The translations under genes were made by a program, and so were the position numbers. From contig NZ_BBRA01000001.1 in the NCBI RefSeq assembly GCF_000975035.1, positions 1,714,838 to 1,778,837 on the forward strand: 64,000 nucleotides of DNA, read 5' to 3'. Below, in pieces: positions 7,930-17,271 of the stretch (position 1 is the first letter of the stretch; each line of letters begins with the position of its first letter). The stretch is from Demequina flava (GTDB lineage: Bacteria > Actinomycetota > Actinomycetes > Actinomycetales > Demequinaceae). The notes under the pieces are model-generated. The model made no database searches and was not told the DNA's origin. It saw only the letters and a program-made list of their open reading frames with translations.

Positions 7930-9609
7930 ATGGTGACTCCTGAGGAACTTGCCGCACAGATCCGCGCCGCTCTGCTTGAGGGCATCGACGACTCCGACTT
8001 CCAGCTGTCCCCGTTTGACGTGCCTGAGGACCTGCGCGTCGAGCGTCCGCGCCAGCGTGAGCACGGTGATTGGGCGACCAACATCGCGATGCAGCTCGCC
8101 AAGAAGGCCGGCACCAACCCGCGTGAGTTTGCCGACACCCTTGTCGAGCGCCTTGTCGACATCGACGGCATCGACTCGGCTGAGGTCGCCGGGCCTGGCT
8201 TCATTAACATTCGCCTGGCCAAGGGTGCTGCGGGTGAGCTTGCCCGCGGCATCGTCGACTACGGCGAGGACTACGGCCGCGGCGAGTCGCTGACGGGCAA
8301 GACCGTCAATATCGAGTTTGTCTCCGCCAACCCCACCGGCCCCATCCACCTCGGCGGCACCCGCTGGGCAGCGGTCGGAGACTCCCTGGCCCGCCTCATG
8401 GAGTTCCATGGCGCCAACGTGGTGCGTGAGTACTACTTCAACGACCACGGCTCGCAGATCGACAACTTCGCCGCCTCGCTGTACGCAGTCGTGGCGGGGG
8501 AGGACACCCCCGAGAACGGCTACGGCGGCCAGTACATCCAGGACATCGCGAACGAGGTCATGATCGAGGCGATGGAGAACGCGGACCCCGATCCGCTTGA
8601 GCTCCCGCGAGATGAGGCCATCGAATTCTTCCGTCTGCGTGGCGTGCGCCTGATGTTCAACGAGATCAAGGAATCGCTCGTCAACTTCGGCGTCGAGTTC
8701 GATGTCTTCTTCCACGAGGACGAGCTCCACAAGACCGGCAAGGTCGACCACGCGCTCAAGGAACTCAAGAAGTCCGGTGCGCTGTACGAGTCCGAGGGAG
8801 CCTGGTGGCTGCGTAGCACCGAGCACGGCGACGACAAGGACCGCGTCGTCATCAAGTCGGACGGAAACGCCGCGTACATCGCTGGCGACATCGCGTACAT
8901 TCGCGACAAGGCTGAGCGTGGCGCTGACCTCTGCATCTACCTGCTGGGCGCCGACCACCACGGCTACATCGCTCGCCTCAAGGCTGCCGCAGCGGCGCTG
9001 GGCTATGCGCCCGAGATCGTCGAGGTCATCATCGGCCAGATGGTGAACCTCGTGAAGGATGGCGCCCCAGTGCGCATGTCCAAGCGCGCCGGCAACGTCG
9101 TGACGATGGAGGACCTGGTGGACGCCGTCGGCGTTGACGCCGCCCGCTATTCACTCACCCGCTCCAGCGCAGACAGCACCATCGACATCGACCTCGACCT
9201 GCTGTCGTCGTCGACCAACGCGAACCCCGTGTTCTACGTCCAGTACGCGCACGCACGTGCCTCGTCGGTGGCGCGCAACGCCGCCGAGTACGGCATCAAC
9301 CGCGAGGACGGCTTCGACGCCAGCCTGCTCGAGCACGAGTGGGAAGCGAAGCTTCTTGGCGTGCTCGGCGAGTTCCCACGTGCCGTGACCCAGGCAGTCG
9401 AGTTCCGTGAGCAGCACCGCATCGCCCGCTACCTCGAAGAGCTGGCCGGCGTCTATCACGGCTGGTACGACCGCACGCGCGTGACGCCTCAGGGCGACGA
9501 GGAGATCACTGATCTTCACCGCACGCGCCTGTGGCTCAACGATGCCGTGCGCCAGGTCTTCCAGAACGGACTGGCCCTGCTCGGAGTCTCCGCGCCCGAG
9601 AGGATGTAA
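7930..9609 (+). CDS. argS: Arginyl-tRNA synthetase
   Basis: Class I aminoacyl-tRNA synthetase that charges tRNA-Arg with arginine using ATP. Length is 559 aa. The HIGH motif appears as HLGG in [14 protein letters not shown] (about residues 133-146), a variant common in actinobacterial ArgS, and the KMSKS loop as RMSKR near residue 382. An N-terminal Add-1 tRNA-binding domain and a C-terminal anticodon-binding DALR domain flank the core. The start may be GTG 7933 on a leaderless transcript, because the -10 box TAGACT is placed for it. lysA follows six bases after the stop. Confidence 0.96.
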   Translation: MVTPEELAAQIRAALLEGIDDSDFQLSPFDVPEDLRVERPRQREHGDWATNIAMQLAKKAGTNPREFADTLVERLVDIDGIDSAEVAGPGFINIRLAKGAAGELARGIVDYGEDYGRGESLTGKTVNIEFVSANPTGPIHLGGTRWAAVGDSLARLMEFHGANVVREYYFNDHGSQIDNFAASLYAVVAGEDTPENGYGGQYIQDIANEVMIEAMENADPDPLELPRDEAIEFFRLRGVRLMFNEIKESLVNFGVEFDVFFHEDELHKTGKVDHALKELKKSGALYESEGAWWLRSTEHGDDKDRVVIKSDGNAAYIAGDIAYIRDKAERGADLCIYLLGADHHGYIARLKAAAAALGYAPEIVEVIIGQMVNLVKDGAPVRMSKRAGNVVTMEDLVDAVGVDAARYSLTRSSADSTIDIDLDLLSSSTNANPVFYVQYAHARASSVARNAAEYGINREDGFDASLLEHEWEAKLLGVLGEFPRAVTQAVEFREQHRIARYLEELAGVYHGWYDRTRVTPQGDEEITDLHRTRLWLNDAVRQVFQNGLALLGVSAPERM

Positions 9610-9615
9610 CAACCC

Positions 9616-10956
9616 ATGACGACGACTCCCTGGTCCCAGACCGTGGAGCGTGGCTCCGACGGTGCCCTGTCAGTGGCAGGTATCGATGTGCGAGACCTCG
9701 CCGCCGAACACGGAACCCCGCTCTATGTGGTCGACGAGCTCGACTTCCGAGCCCGAGCATCGGCCTTCCGCGACCACTTCGGCGCAGCCTTCCAGCGCCA
9801 CGGCGCGCAGATGGACGTGTTCTACGCGTCTAAGGCGTTCCTGTCGTCGCAGGTCGCCGGCTGGATGCATGAGGACGGGCTGTCCATCGACGTGGCGAGC
9901 CTCGGGGAGCTCGAGGTCGCGCTGCGTGGCGGCATGCCCGCGGACCGCATCGGGCTGCACGGCAACAACAAGCAGATCGACGAGCTGACCCGGGCGCTCG
10001 AGGTGGGTGTGGGCCGCATCATCGTCGACTCCTTCACTGAGATCGACGTCATCAATGAGTTAGCGGAATCACTTGGAGTGCAGGCGCCGGTCCTGGTGCG
10101 CGTCACGACAGGTGTGCACGCGGGCGGTCACGAGTACATCGCGACCAGCCACGAGGACCAGAAGTTTGGGCTGTCACTGGCGACCGGCGCCGCGCTCGAA
10201 GCCCTGCACGCGTGCCACGACGCGCCTCACCTCAACTTGCTCGGCATCCATACCCACATCGGCAGCCAGATCCTGTCGATAGATGCCTTCCGCGAGTCCG
10301 CAGACCGCATGCTGAGGCTACGCGCCCAGTTCACTGAGGCCACCGGCGCGGACCTGCCAGAGGTTGACCTGGGCGGTGGCTACGCGATTGCGTACACGCC
10401 GGGTGCAGAGGCCTTGGATCCAGCCGATGCTGCGGTTGCCATTGCAGACGCCGTCGCCTCGGTTATGGGGGACCACGACGGCGACTGGCCCCACTTCTCG
10501 ATCGAGCCCGGTCGCGCGATTGCCGGCCCTGCTGGCATGTCGTTGTACTCCGTCGGAGTCGTCAAGCAGGTGTCCCTCGACGACGGCGGCACACGTCAGT
10601 ACGTCGCCGTTGACGGCGGCATGAGCGATAACCCGCGCACCATCATGTACGGCGCTGAGTACTCCGCAGCGATTGCTTCGCGTGAGTCGGCGGCGCCGGC
10701 CGCGCTGTCGCGCGTGGTGGGTAAGCACTGCGAGTCCGGCGACATCATCGTCCGCGACGTGGAGCTCCCGGGAGACATCGCGCGCGGCGACTTGCTGGCT
10801 GTTCCCGCGACCGGAGCGTACGGCCGCTCGATGGCCTCGAACTACAACAACGCCCTACGTCCCGCGGTGGTGGCGGTCAAGGACGGACAGTCGCGACTCC
10901 TCGTGCGTCGCGACACCATCGCCGACCTTCTCGACTGGGACGTCGCCTCCCATTAG
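9616..10956 (+). CDS. lysA: Diaminopimelate decarboxylase
   Basis: Catalyses the last step of lysine synthesis, decarboxylation of meso-diaminopimelate, with pyridoxal phosphate. The PLP lysine is Lys73 in FYASKAF; GIHTHIGSQ, the glycine loop DLGGGYAI and the GKHCESGD active-site block are all present. Length 446 aa is typical. It follows argS by six bases, the usual actinobacterial argS-lysA pairing. A hairpin at 10962 closes the transcript. An exact 10-mer copy lies at 9756-9765. Confidence 0.97.
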   Translation: MTTTPWSQTVERGSDGALSVAGIDVRDLAAEHGTPLYVVDELDFRARASAFRDHFGAAFQRHGAQMDVFYASKAFLSSQVAGWMHEDGLSIDVASLGELEVALRGGMPADRIGLHGNNKQIDELTRALEVGVGRIIVDSFTEIDVINELAESLGVQAPVLVRVTTGVHAGGHEYIATSHEDQKFGLSLATGAALEALHACHDAPHLNLLGIHTHIGSQILSIDAFRESADRMLRLRAQFTEATGADLPEVDLGGGYAIAYTPGAEALDPADAAVAIADAVASVMGDHDGDWPHFSIEPGRAIAGPAGMSLYSVGVVKQVSLDDGGTRQYVAVDGGMSDNPRTIMYGAEYSAAIASRESAAPAALSRVVGKHCESGDIIVRDVELPGDIARGDLLAVPATGAYGRSMASNYNNALRPAVVAVKDGQSRLLVRRDTIADLLDWDVASH

Positions 10957-10961
10957 CGGTG

Positions 10962-10984
10962 CGAGTCGCCGTCTCGGCGGCTCG
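10962..10984 (+). terminator. Hairpin after lysA
   Basis: CGAGTCGCCG (10962-10971) pairs with CGGCGGCTCG (10975-10984) with one T-G wobble and a 3-base loop. There is no U-run, as is common for high-GC terminators. Confidence 0.5.
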
Positions 10985-11064
10985 GAACAATGTGACCCTT
11001 CCCTCTGTTGACGTGACTGACACGCACAGGCGGTTTGACCGCCGTCGAGGGAAGGAGACATCTC

Positions 11065-11280
11065 ATGTCACACACCGAAGACAAGCAAACGCGTGAAGGC
11101 ACCGACGCGCTTAAGGAAATTGCCGAGGAGGTCGTGGCCGAACGCGAGAGCGGCCGCACGGTAACCGTGCCAGACGATGACACCCCAGCCGACGACGCTG
11201 AGACGCGCGAGGACCACGTTGAGGATGATCCCCGGTTTGTGGGGCTCACCACGCCAGCGGACAACTCCCGCCGCGACTGA
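11065..11280 (+). CDS. Small acidic protein, paralogue 1
   Basis: A 71-aa hydrophilic, strongly acidic protein of unknown function. ATG 11065 follows GAAGGAGA with a normal spacing. Its N-terminal half, REGTDALKEIAEEVVAERES, matches the next gene (EGTEALKHLADEIEAERSS), so the two are tandem duplicates with divergent acidic, probably disordered C-terminal tails. No known domain, signal peptide or membrane segment is visible. High charge and small size could mean a stress or nucleoid-type accessory protein, but nothing in the sequence shows this. Confidence 0.7.
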   Translation: MSHTEDKQTREGTDALKEIAEEVVAERESGRTVTVPDDDTPADDAETREDHVEDDPRFVGLTTPADNSRRD

Positions 11281-11321
11281 CCCCAAGTTCCTGAGAACTA
11301 TCTGAGGGAGCCTCCCGCGTT

Positions 11322-11356
11322 CCACTAGTACGGGCGCTTCCGGCGCTCGCCAGTGG
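11322..11356 (+). promoter_or_regulatory. Hairpin just upstream of the second acidic gene
   Basis: CCACT (11322-11326) pairs with AGTGG (11352-11356) and encloses GGGCGC/GCGCTC (11332-11337/11343-11348). Its base abuts the GAAGGAGA ribosome site of the next gene, so it may end the first transcript or affect ribosome access. Confidence 0.4.
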
Positions 11357-11368
11357 AAGGAGACCACC

Positions 11369-11602
11369 ATGTCAGAGACTCACCACGAAGGAACCGAGGC
11401 CCTCAAGCATCTCGCGGACGAGATCGAGGCCGAGCGCAGTTCAGGCGAGCACACTCCGTTCGATGCCCAGGACGAAAGCGACAAACTCGAGACCGACGAG
11501 GACCGGGACGTCCTCGAGCAGGACGAGGTCGACTCAGATGATCCGCACCGCCCCGACGGTGGCGACTCTGGCTCGGTCCCGCCGCTCGCGGTAGGACACT
11601 GA
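11369..11602 (+). CDS. Small acidic protein, paralogue 2
   Basis: A 77-aa acidic protein, tandem paralogue of the gene at 11065. The shared block is EGTEALKHLADEIEAERSSG; the tail is rich in Asp and Glu (DESDKLETDEDRDVLEQDE). Both genes use a GAAGGAGA ribosome site about seven bases before the ATG. Function unknown. A strong bidirectional hairpin at 11633 separates it from the convergent phosphatase gene. Confidence 0.7.
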   Translation: MSETHHEGTEALKHLADEIEAERSSGEHTPFDAQDESDKLETDEDRDVLEQDEVDSDDPHRPDGGDSGSVPPLAVGH

Positions 11603-11632
11603 TCCCTCGTCACACATAGTTGTACCGGGCCA

Positions 11633-11676
11633 AGGCGTCCGGACTAGGTACACCCCTCAGCACCTAGTCCGGGCGC
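11633..11676. terminator. Bidirectional terminator hairpin
   Basis: A 16-bp stem, GGCGTCCGGACTAGGT against ACCTAGTCCGGGCGCC with one wobble and a 12-base loop, lies between the convergent acidic-protein and phosphatase genes. Confidence 0.75.
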
Positions 11677-11695
11677 CGTTCCCATGTCTGGGTGC

Positions 11696-12250
11696 TTAAC
11701 GGTCCGCGAGCCCAGCCCACTCGGTCAGGACATCGATGTCGTCTACGATCTCGTCCATGACGCGGTCGAACGTCTCCTGATCGTGTCCCCAGGGGTCATC
11801 GAGGCTGCGAAGGGGAGCAGGCTGCTCAAGCCGCGCGTGATCGAGCGTTGCTGCCATCGCCTCAAGCCGAGCCTCGGGCGTGGCCCCAACCGGAGCATCG
11901 GCCCGGCCCGCCAATTCCACCGCTTCCTTGAGGCCAAATACGTGAGGCGCCCGCTCTCCCCACTCTTGCTCGATCCAGCCCGCATGTTGCTGCGTCGCGA
12001 CGAGGACGAGGTCGGCACGCGACAGGATTCCGTAGTCCAACTGCGTGGGCCGGTGCCGCGGGATGGTGAGGCCGTGGCGTACTGCTGCGGCGCGGATGGG
12101 TTGAGGGGCGTCAAGCCCGATCTCGGCGTAGATGCCGGCGCTATTCACCTCCGCAGCCACGCCCCACCGGTCGCGTGCGTAGTAGTGCATCGCGGGGGAG
12201 CGGCAGATGTTGCCGGTGCAGACCATTGTGACTCGCGCTTGAGAACTCAT
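11696..12250 (-). CDS. Low-molecular-weight protein-tyrosine phosphatase
   Basis: The phosphate-binding loop CTGNICRS (Cys11 nucleophile, Arg17) sits at the N-terminus and the general-acid loop DDPWG near the C-terminus, the arrangement of LMW-PTPases; length 184 aa is normal. It probably dephosphorylates tyrosine residues in cytoplasmic or cell-envelope regulators. Arsenate reductases share the fold but the DPWG acid loop favours a phosphatase. It is a single gene between a terminator and the DUF817 gene. An exact 10-mer copy at 11894-11903 is read as Ala-Asp-Ala. Confidence 0.88.
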   Translation of the reverse strand: MSSQARVTMVCTGNICRSPAMHYYARDRWGVAAEVNSAGIYAEIGLDAPQPIRAAAVRHGLTIPRHRPTQLDYGILSRADLVLVATQQHAGWIEQEWGERAPHVFGLKEAVELAGRADAPVGATPEARLEAMAATLDHARLEQPAPLRSLDDPWGHDQETFDRVMDEIVDDIDVLTEWAGLADR

Positions 12251-12297
12251 ATCCCCACGACCCTAGAACATTGGGGCGGGCCCGTGCCAGGGCCGGG

Positions 12298-13158
12298 TCA
12301 GGGTGTCCGGGTCACGCTTGCGTGGTCGCCGGGGTGGCCGTAGAGGCGCCCCTCGTATTGCTTGAGGGTGGCGATGATGACGAAGCTGAGCGTCACCAGC
12401 AGCGCCCACGAGCCGAGTTTGCCCATGTGGACTGCCTGCCAGAAGGACTCTTGGTCCGGGTATTGCCACGCGCCCAGGAAGGTCCCCATGTTTTCCGCGA
12501 TCCACAGGAAGAACGCGATCAGCACGAACGCGAGCGCCAGCGGCATGCGCAGTCGCAGATCTTTCACCGTGTAGTGGACCCAGGTGCGCCACATGACCGC
12601 GACAAAGAGCGCGGCGATGATCCACCGGAGGTCCCAGACCCAGTGGTGCATAAAGAAGTTGAGGTAGGCGGCAACCGCCAGAATCGTCAGCGGCACCGCG
12701 CGGTAACCAGTGACGCGCAGGTCAAAGCGCCGCCACGCCTGGCAGATGTACGAGCCCACCGCGGCATACATGAAGCCCGAGTACAGGGGCACGCCCGCGA
12801 TCATCAGTGTGCCCTCGTCCGGATATGTCCACGATCCTGCCTGAACCTTGAAAATCTCCATGATCAAACCGAGGAGGTGGAACAGCAGCACCACGCCGAC
12901 CTCGCGCAGCGTCTCCATCCCGGTCGCCCACATGACAACGGTGATGGCGATCCCGGCGATCAGTAGGGCGTCGTAGCGCGGGATGGGTAGCTCGACATAG
13001 TCCGTGACCGCCATGGCAATAAACAGTCCGATTGCGAAGGTCAGCGAGATGAGATTGGTGATCGCGAAGGCCCACAGCAGCGACCAGATCCTGCGAAAGC
13101 GAGCCCACAGCGTGGAGGGGGCCGATGCCGTGGTCGGGTTGGTCGTCACAGGTGTCAC
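12298..13158 (-). CDS. DUF817 membrane protein
   Basis: About 286 aa with roughly eight hydrophobic segments. The central block GSWTYPDEGTLMIAGVPLYSGFMYAAVGSY and the following CQAWRRFDLRVTGYR are characteristic of DUF817 (YoaT-like) integral membrane proteins, whose function is unknown. The start is uncertain: GTG 13158 and GTG 13149 are both in frame and neither has a ribosome site. A much longer open frame continues upstream but is antisense to hom and has the composition of a shadow. Confidence 0.7.
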   Translation of the reverse strand: MTPVTTNPTTASAPSTLWARFRRIWSLLWAFAITNLISLTFAIGLFIAMAVTDYVELPIPRYDALLIAGIAITVVMWATGMETLREVGVVLLFHLLGLIMEIFKVQAGSWTYPDEGTLMIAGVPLYSGFMYAAVGSYICQAWRRFDLRVTGYRAVPLTILAVAAYLNFFMHHWVWDLRWIIAALFVAVMWRTWVHYTVKDLRLRMPLALAFVLIAFFLWIAENMGTFLGAWQYPDQESFWQAVHMGKLGSWALLVTLSFVIIATLKQYEGRLYGHPGDHASVTRTP

Positions 13159-13203
13159 TGTCGCATGAAGGAGGGCCGATGCTGTGAAGGCTAGGGCTCC
13201 GAT

Positions 13204-13209
13204 AGAGTA
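13204..13209 (+). promoter_or_regulatory. -10 box for leaderless hom
   Basis: TAGAGT starts exactly 12 bases before GTG 13216 and no ribosome site is present, so the threonine operon mRNA probably begins at the start codon. An exact 10-mer copy (13174-13183) lies about 30 bases upstream. Confidence 0.55.
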
Positions 13210-13215
13210 AGCGCC

Positions 13216-14502
13216 GTGTCCAGCCCCAACAGCCCCGTGAAAATCGCCATCCTCGGATGTGGGACCGTCGGCACCCAAGTGGTCCGGCTCCTCACCGAGC
13301 AGCAGACCGACCTCAGCGCCCGCGTAGGCGCCGATGTCGAGATCGCTGGCGTGTATGTCCGCGACACCTCTGTCACTCGAGACGCCGTGGTCCCCACGGA
13401 TGCGCTCACGAGTGACTCTGAGGCGCTCATCGACTCCGCCGATGTCGTGGTCGAACTCATGGGTGGGCTGGAGCCCGCGCGCAGCATGATTCTGCGCGCC
13501 CTCACCGCGGGCAAGGCCGTGGTGACGGCGAACAAGGCGCTGCTCGCGACGCACGGCGCTGAACTGTACGAAGCCGCCGATGCCGCGGGCACCGACCTCT
13601 ACTTCGAGGCCGCCGTCGCGGGAGCGATCCCACTGGTGCGCCCCGTGCGTGAGTCGCTCGCCGGCGACACTGTCACGCGCATTCTGGGCATCGTGAACGG
13701 CACCACCAACTATGTGCTCGACGAGATGACGACCAAGGGCCTCGACTACAGCGAGGTTGTCGCCGAGGCGCAGCGTCTGGGTTACGCCGAGGCGGACCCC
13801 ACCGCAGACGTGGGCGGCCACGACGCCGCAGCAAAGGCAGCCATCCTGGCTTCTCTCGCGTTCCACCAGCGCGTGGCGATGGACGATGTCTACTGCGAGG
13901 GCATCACCGAGATCACCGCGGACGACATCGCGGCAGCAGCGGAGACGAACCACGTCATCAAGCTGCTGGCGATCGCGGAGCAGACCGAGTCCGGTGTGTC
14001 TGTCCGTGTTTACCCGGCGCTGCTTCCCAACACCCACCCCCTTGCCTCCGTGCGCGGTGCGTTCAATGCCGTGTTCGTCGAGGCCGAGGCCGCCGGTGAA
14101 CTCATGTTCTACGGCCAGGGTGCCGGTGGGGCTCCCACAGCATCGGCCGTCTTGGGAGACATCGTCTCTGTCGCCCGTCACGTCGCCGGCGGAGGCCGCG
14201 GCCCCCGCGAGTCGAATTACGCGAGCCGCGACCTGCTGCCTATCGACGGTGCGCACACGCGCTACGCGGTGCGCATGAGCGTCTTTGACCAGCCTGGCGT
14301 ACTGTCCCGGGTGGCAGAGGTTTTCGCTAGCCACGGCGTGGGCATCGGCTCTGTCCTGCAGGTCCCGGACGCCGAGCGCGCCTCACTCATCATCTCGACG
14401 CACCGCGCTCAGGAGTCTGCGCTGCGTGCCACGGTTGACGAGGTCCGCGACATGGACGCTGTCGGAGAAGTGCTGTCTGTCCTGAGGATTGAGGGAGAGT
14501 AA
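13216..14502 (+). CDS. hom: Homoserine dehydrogenase
   Basis: Reduces aspartate semialdehyde to homoserine, the branch point to threonine and methionine. The NAD(P)-binding GCGTVG motif is at about residues 13-18, the catalytic core contains [11 protein letters not shown], and an ACT domain ([20 protein letters not shown]) at the C-terminus gives threonine feedback control. Length 428 aa is typical. GTG 13216 has no ribosome site and lies 12 bases after a -10 box. The stop overlaps the thrC start (TAATG), so translation is coupled. Confidence 0.97.
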   Translation: MSSPNSPVKIAILGCGTVGTQVVRLLTEQQTDLSARVGADVEIAGVYVRDTSVTRDAVVPTDALTSDSEALIDSADVVVELMGGLEPARSMILRALTAGKAVVTANKALLATHGAELYEAADAAGTDLYFEAAVAGAIPLVRPVRESLAGDTVTRILGIVNGTTNYVLDEMTTKGLDYSEVVAEAQRLGYAEADPTADVGGHDAAAKAAILASLAFHQRVAMDDVYCEGITEITADDIAAAAETNHVIKLLAIAEQTESGVSVRVYPALLPNTHPLASVRGAFNAVFVEAEAAGELMFYGQGAGGAPTASAVLGDIVSVARHVAGGGRGPRESNYASRDLLPIDGAHTRYAVRMSVFDQPGVLSRVAEVFASHGVGIGSVLQVPDAERASLIISTHRAQESALRATVDEVRDMDAVGEVLSVLRIEGE

Positions 14503-15560
14503 TGGCTCACGTGTGGCGCGGCATTGTTCGCGAATACCTGGACCGCTTGCCGTTCGATGAGGGCGACCGCATCGTCTCGCTGGGAGAGGGCGGCACTCCG
14601 CTCGTCCACGCCGCCTCGATCTCCGAGGAGGTGGGCGCGAACGTCTACGTCAAGTACGAGGGCATGAACCCCACGGGTTCCTTCAAGGACCGCGGCATGA
14701 CCTCGGCCATCACGCAGGTCGTCAAGGACGGCGACCACACGGTCGTATGCGCCTCGACCGGCAATACGTCGGCCTCCGCGGCCGCCTATGCCGCCCACGC
14801 GGGCCTCAACTGCGTCGTCATGATTCCCGAGGGCAAGATCGCGGCCGGCAAGATGGCGCAGGCAATCGTGCACGGCGCCAAGCTGGTCCAGGTCGACGGC
14901 AACTTCGACGAGTGCCTCGACATTGTGCGCACGCTGTCGGAGGACTACCCGGTCGCGCTCGTGAACTCGGTGAACCCGTACCGCCTCCAGGGACAAAAGA
15001 CTGCGGCGTTCGAGATCGTCGACCAGCTTGGCGACGCTCCCGACATTCACATGCTTCCCGTCGGCAACGCCGGCAACATCTCCGCGTACTGGATGGGCTT
15101 CCAGGAGTACGCGGAGGCGGGCATCGCCACGCGCACTCCGCGCATTTGGGGTGTGCAGGCCGAGGGCGCCGCGCCGTTCGTGCACGGCGGCCCCATCAAG
15201 GACCCCGAGACCGTCGCAACCGCGATCCGCATCGGCAAGCCAGCCTCGTGGGACAAGGCCATCGCCGCTCGCGATGAGTCCGGCGGCTGGATCCGCGCCG
15301 TCTCCGACGCGCAGATCCTCAATGCCCAGGCGCGTTTGGCCGCCGACGTCGGCGTCTTTGTTGAGCCGGCCTCAGCCGCGCCCATTGCGGGACTGCTCGC
15401 AGCATCGGCCCTCGGAGAAGTACCCCAAGGCGCCACGATTACCTGCACCGTCACCGGTAACGGGCTGAAGGACACCGCCACGGCCCTCGCGGGTCGCGAT
15501 GTCAACCCTGAGGTCATCCCCGTGGACGTCGCAGCGGCAGCGAAGGCATTGGGTCTGTAA
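14502..15560 (+). CDS. thrC: Threonine synthase
   Basis: PLP enzyme converting O-phosphohomoserine to threonine. Lys62 in GSFKDRGM is the PLP lysine; the [14 protein letters not shown] phosphate/substrate loop and VGNAGN cofactor-phosphate loop are clear. Length 352 aa matches the short actinobacterial class. It overlaps hom by one base and is followed by thrB after two bases. An exact 10-mer copy is at 15401-15410. Confidence 0.97.
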   Translation: MAHVWRGIVREYLDRLPFDEGDRIVSLGEGGTPLVHAASISEEVGANVYVKYEGMNPTGSFKDRGMTSAITQVVKDGDHTVVCASTGNTSASAAAYAAHAGLNCVVMIPEGKIAAGKMAQAIVHGAKLVQVDGNFDECLDIVRTLSEDYPVALVNSVNPYRLQGQKTAAFEIVDQLGDAPDIHMLPVGNAGNISAYWMGFQEYAEAGIATRTPRIWGVQAEGAAPFVHGGPIKDPETVATAIRIGKPASWDKAIAARDESGGWIRAVSDAQILNAQARLAADVGVFVEPASAAPIAGLLAASALGEVPQGATITCTVTGNGLKDTATALAGRDVNPEVIPVDVAAAAKALGL

Positions 15561-15562
15561 CC

Positions 15563-16489
15563 ATGCGTCTAGGCGCTGACCATGTGATGGTGACCGTTCC
15601 CGCGACTGCGGGAAACATCGGTCCGGGTTTCGATTCGTTGGGTCTGGCCCTGGGGCTGGTCGACGAGATCGAGGTGCGAGCCGTCGCGTCAGCCGACGTC
15701 ACGTTGTCGATCGAGGGCGAGGGTGCGGAGACGCTTCCCCGCGATGAGTCGCACCTGGTGGTGCGCGCGCTACGTGCCGCGCTCGACCACGTCGGCGCCT
15801 CGCAGACCGGCCTAGAAATTCGTGCGAACAACCGGATCCCCCACGGCCGCGGTCTCGGTTCCTCGGCAGCCGCGGTCGTGGCAGGAATCTCCGCAGCCCG
15901 TGGCCTGATCGCTGAACCCGAGGCGCTGTCGCCAGAGGTCGCTCTCGAGATCGCCACCGGCTTTGAAGGCCACCCCGACAACGCCGCCCCCGCCATCTGG
16001 GGTGGGACGACGGTCGCGTGGATGGACGGCGCGTTGCCTCACGCCGTCACCCTGCAGACGGCAGCAGACCTCGAAACCGCGGTGCTGGTGCCTGGATCCG
16101 TCTTGCCCACCAAGCAGGCGCGGTCGGTGCTGCCCGCTCAGGTTCCGCACAAGGACGCGGCATTCAACGTGGGCCGGGCAGCGCTCCTGGTGAGTGCTCT
16201 TGCCGGTCACAACGACCAGCTCTTTGCTGCCACCGAGGACCGCCTGCACCAGAACTACCGAGCCGACGTCATGCCCGCCGCTATGGAGATGCTGTCGCAT
16301 CTTCGCGAACAGGGCCTGGCTACCGTTGTCTCGGGAGCCGGGCCCTCTGTCTTGGTGCTGGGGCGCGATCTCGCAGCGGCCGGACTCGGTGACGGAATGC
16401 CCCAGTGGGCACGCGGAATCGGCGGCGAAAACTGGCGCATCGTGCACTCAGTCAAGCCGGTTCCCGGTGCGACGACACGTCGTGTGTGA
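15563..16489 (+). CDS. thrB: Homoserine kinase
   Basis: GHMP-family kinase that phosphorylates homoserine with ATP to give the ThrC substrate. The ATP-binding motif PHGRGLGSSAAAVVAG is at about residues 93-108, and the N-terminal VPATAGNIGPGFDSLGLAL and the C-terminal SGAGPSVLVL motifs are present. Length 308 aa is typical. It is the last gene of hom-thrC-thrB. In many actinobacteria rho follows directly; here about 16.7 kb intervene. Confidence 0.97.
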   Translation: MRLGADHVMVTVPATAGNIGPGFDSLGLALGLVDEIEVRAVASADVTLSIEGEGAETLPRDESHLVVRALRAALDHVGASQTGLEIRANNRIPHGRGLGSSAAAVVAGISAARGLIAEPEALSPEVALEIATGFEGHPDNAAPAIWGGTTVAWMDGALPHAVTLQTAADLETAVLVPGSVLPTKQARSVLPAQVPHKDAAFNVGRAALLVSALAGHNDQLFAATEDRLHQNYRADVMPAAMEMLSHLREQGLATVVSGAGPSVLVLGRDLAAAGLGDGMPQWARGIGGENWRIVHSVKPVPGATTRRV

Positions 16490-16581
16490 CGACTCCATCA
16501 CATTCCAGCAAACAGCCCTGGTGCGGCCCTAGAACGCGGCTATCATTGGGCCCAAGCTCGCATCGAGGCGAAGGGACGCGC

Positions 16582-17271
16582 ATGAGCAGGCTTTGCTTGA
16601 TTGTCCGTGGCGGTTGGCCAGGACATGATCCGGTGGCTTCCACCGAGAAGTTCATACCCGTGCTGGAAAACTTGGGATTCAGTCTTGACATTGAGGACAC
16701 CCCTGAGGTGTATGCCGACGCCTCCGCGATGGCGCGCTACGACCTCATCGTGCAGTCCGTCACCATGGGATCCGCGACCGTCGATGAAGTTGCCGGCCTG
16801 CGCGCAGCCGTTGCTGCCGGAGCAGGTTTGACCGGATGGCACGGCGGCCTCATTGACTCGTATCGCAACTCTGCCGAGTACTTGCACCTCACCGGCGCCC
16901 AGTTCGCCGCACACCCGCCCGCAGGCGTGGACCGTGGGCGTACCGACGTTGAGCCGTACCGGAGCTACACCGTCACCCCCACGGCGGAGGGTGCTCAGCA
17001 CCCCATCACGTCCGGGATGGAAGCCTTTGACATCACGACGGAGCACTACTGGGTCCTGACCGACCCCCACAACCGCGTCCTCCTGACCTCGGTGCTCAGC
17101 CCCGATGCCGAGGATGAGTGGGACGAGCCCGTCACCATGCCCGTGGCATGGACGCGCCAGTGGGGCAAGGGCCGCATCTTCGCCACGACCTTGGGGCACA
17201 CGCTTGACGTGCTCGACCGGCCGGACGTTCACGGTCTCATCGAGCGTGGATTGGACTGGGCTGCTCGGTGA
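16582..17271 (+). CDS. ThuA-like domain protein
   Basis: The 229-aa protein matches the ThuA (trehalose utilisation) fold, a class I glutamine-amidotransferase-like sandwich: LCLIVRGGWPGHDP at the start, GLTGWHGGLIDSYRNS in the middle, HPITSGMEAFDITTEHYW and RIFATTLGHTLDVLD at the end. Such proteins are associated with carbohydrate catabolism but their reaction is poorly defined. ATG 16582 follows GAAGGGA; a -10-like TATCAT lies about 40 bases upstream. It overlaps the GNAT gene (GTGA), so the two are coupled. Confidence 0.85.
   Translation: MSRLCLIVRGGWPGHDPVASTEKFIPVLENLGFSLDIEDTPEVYADASAMARYDLIVQSVTMGSATVDEVAGLRAAVAAGAGLTGWHGGLIDSYRNSAEYLHLTGAQFAAHPPAGVDRGRTDVEPYRSYTVTPTAEGAQHPITSGMEAFDITTEHYWVLTDPHNRVLLTSVLSPDAEDEWDEPVTMPVAWTRQWGKGRIFATTLGHTLDVLDRPDVHGLIERGLDWAAR

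Noticed and set aside
12298-14334. 678-codon minus-strand open frame covering DUF817 and all of hom antisense
   Set aside because: Only the 12298-13158 part has membrane-protein character; the rest is the mirror frame of hom with no homology or start signal.
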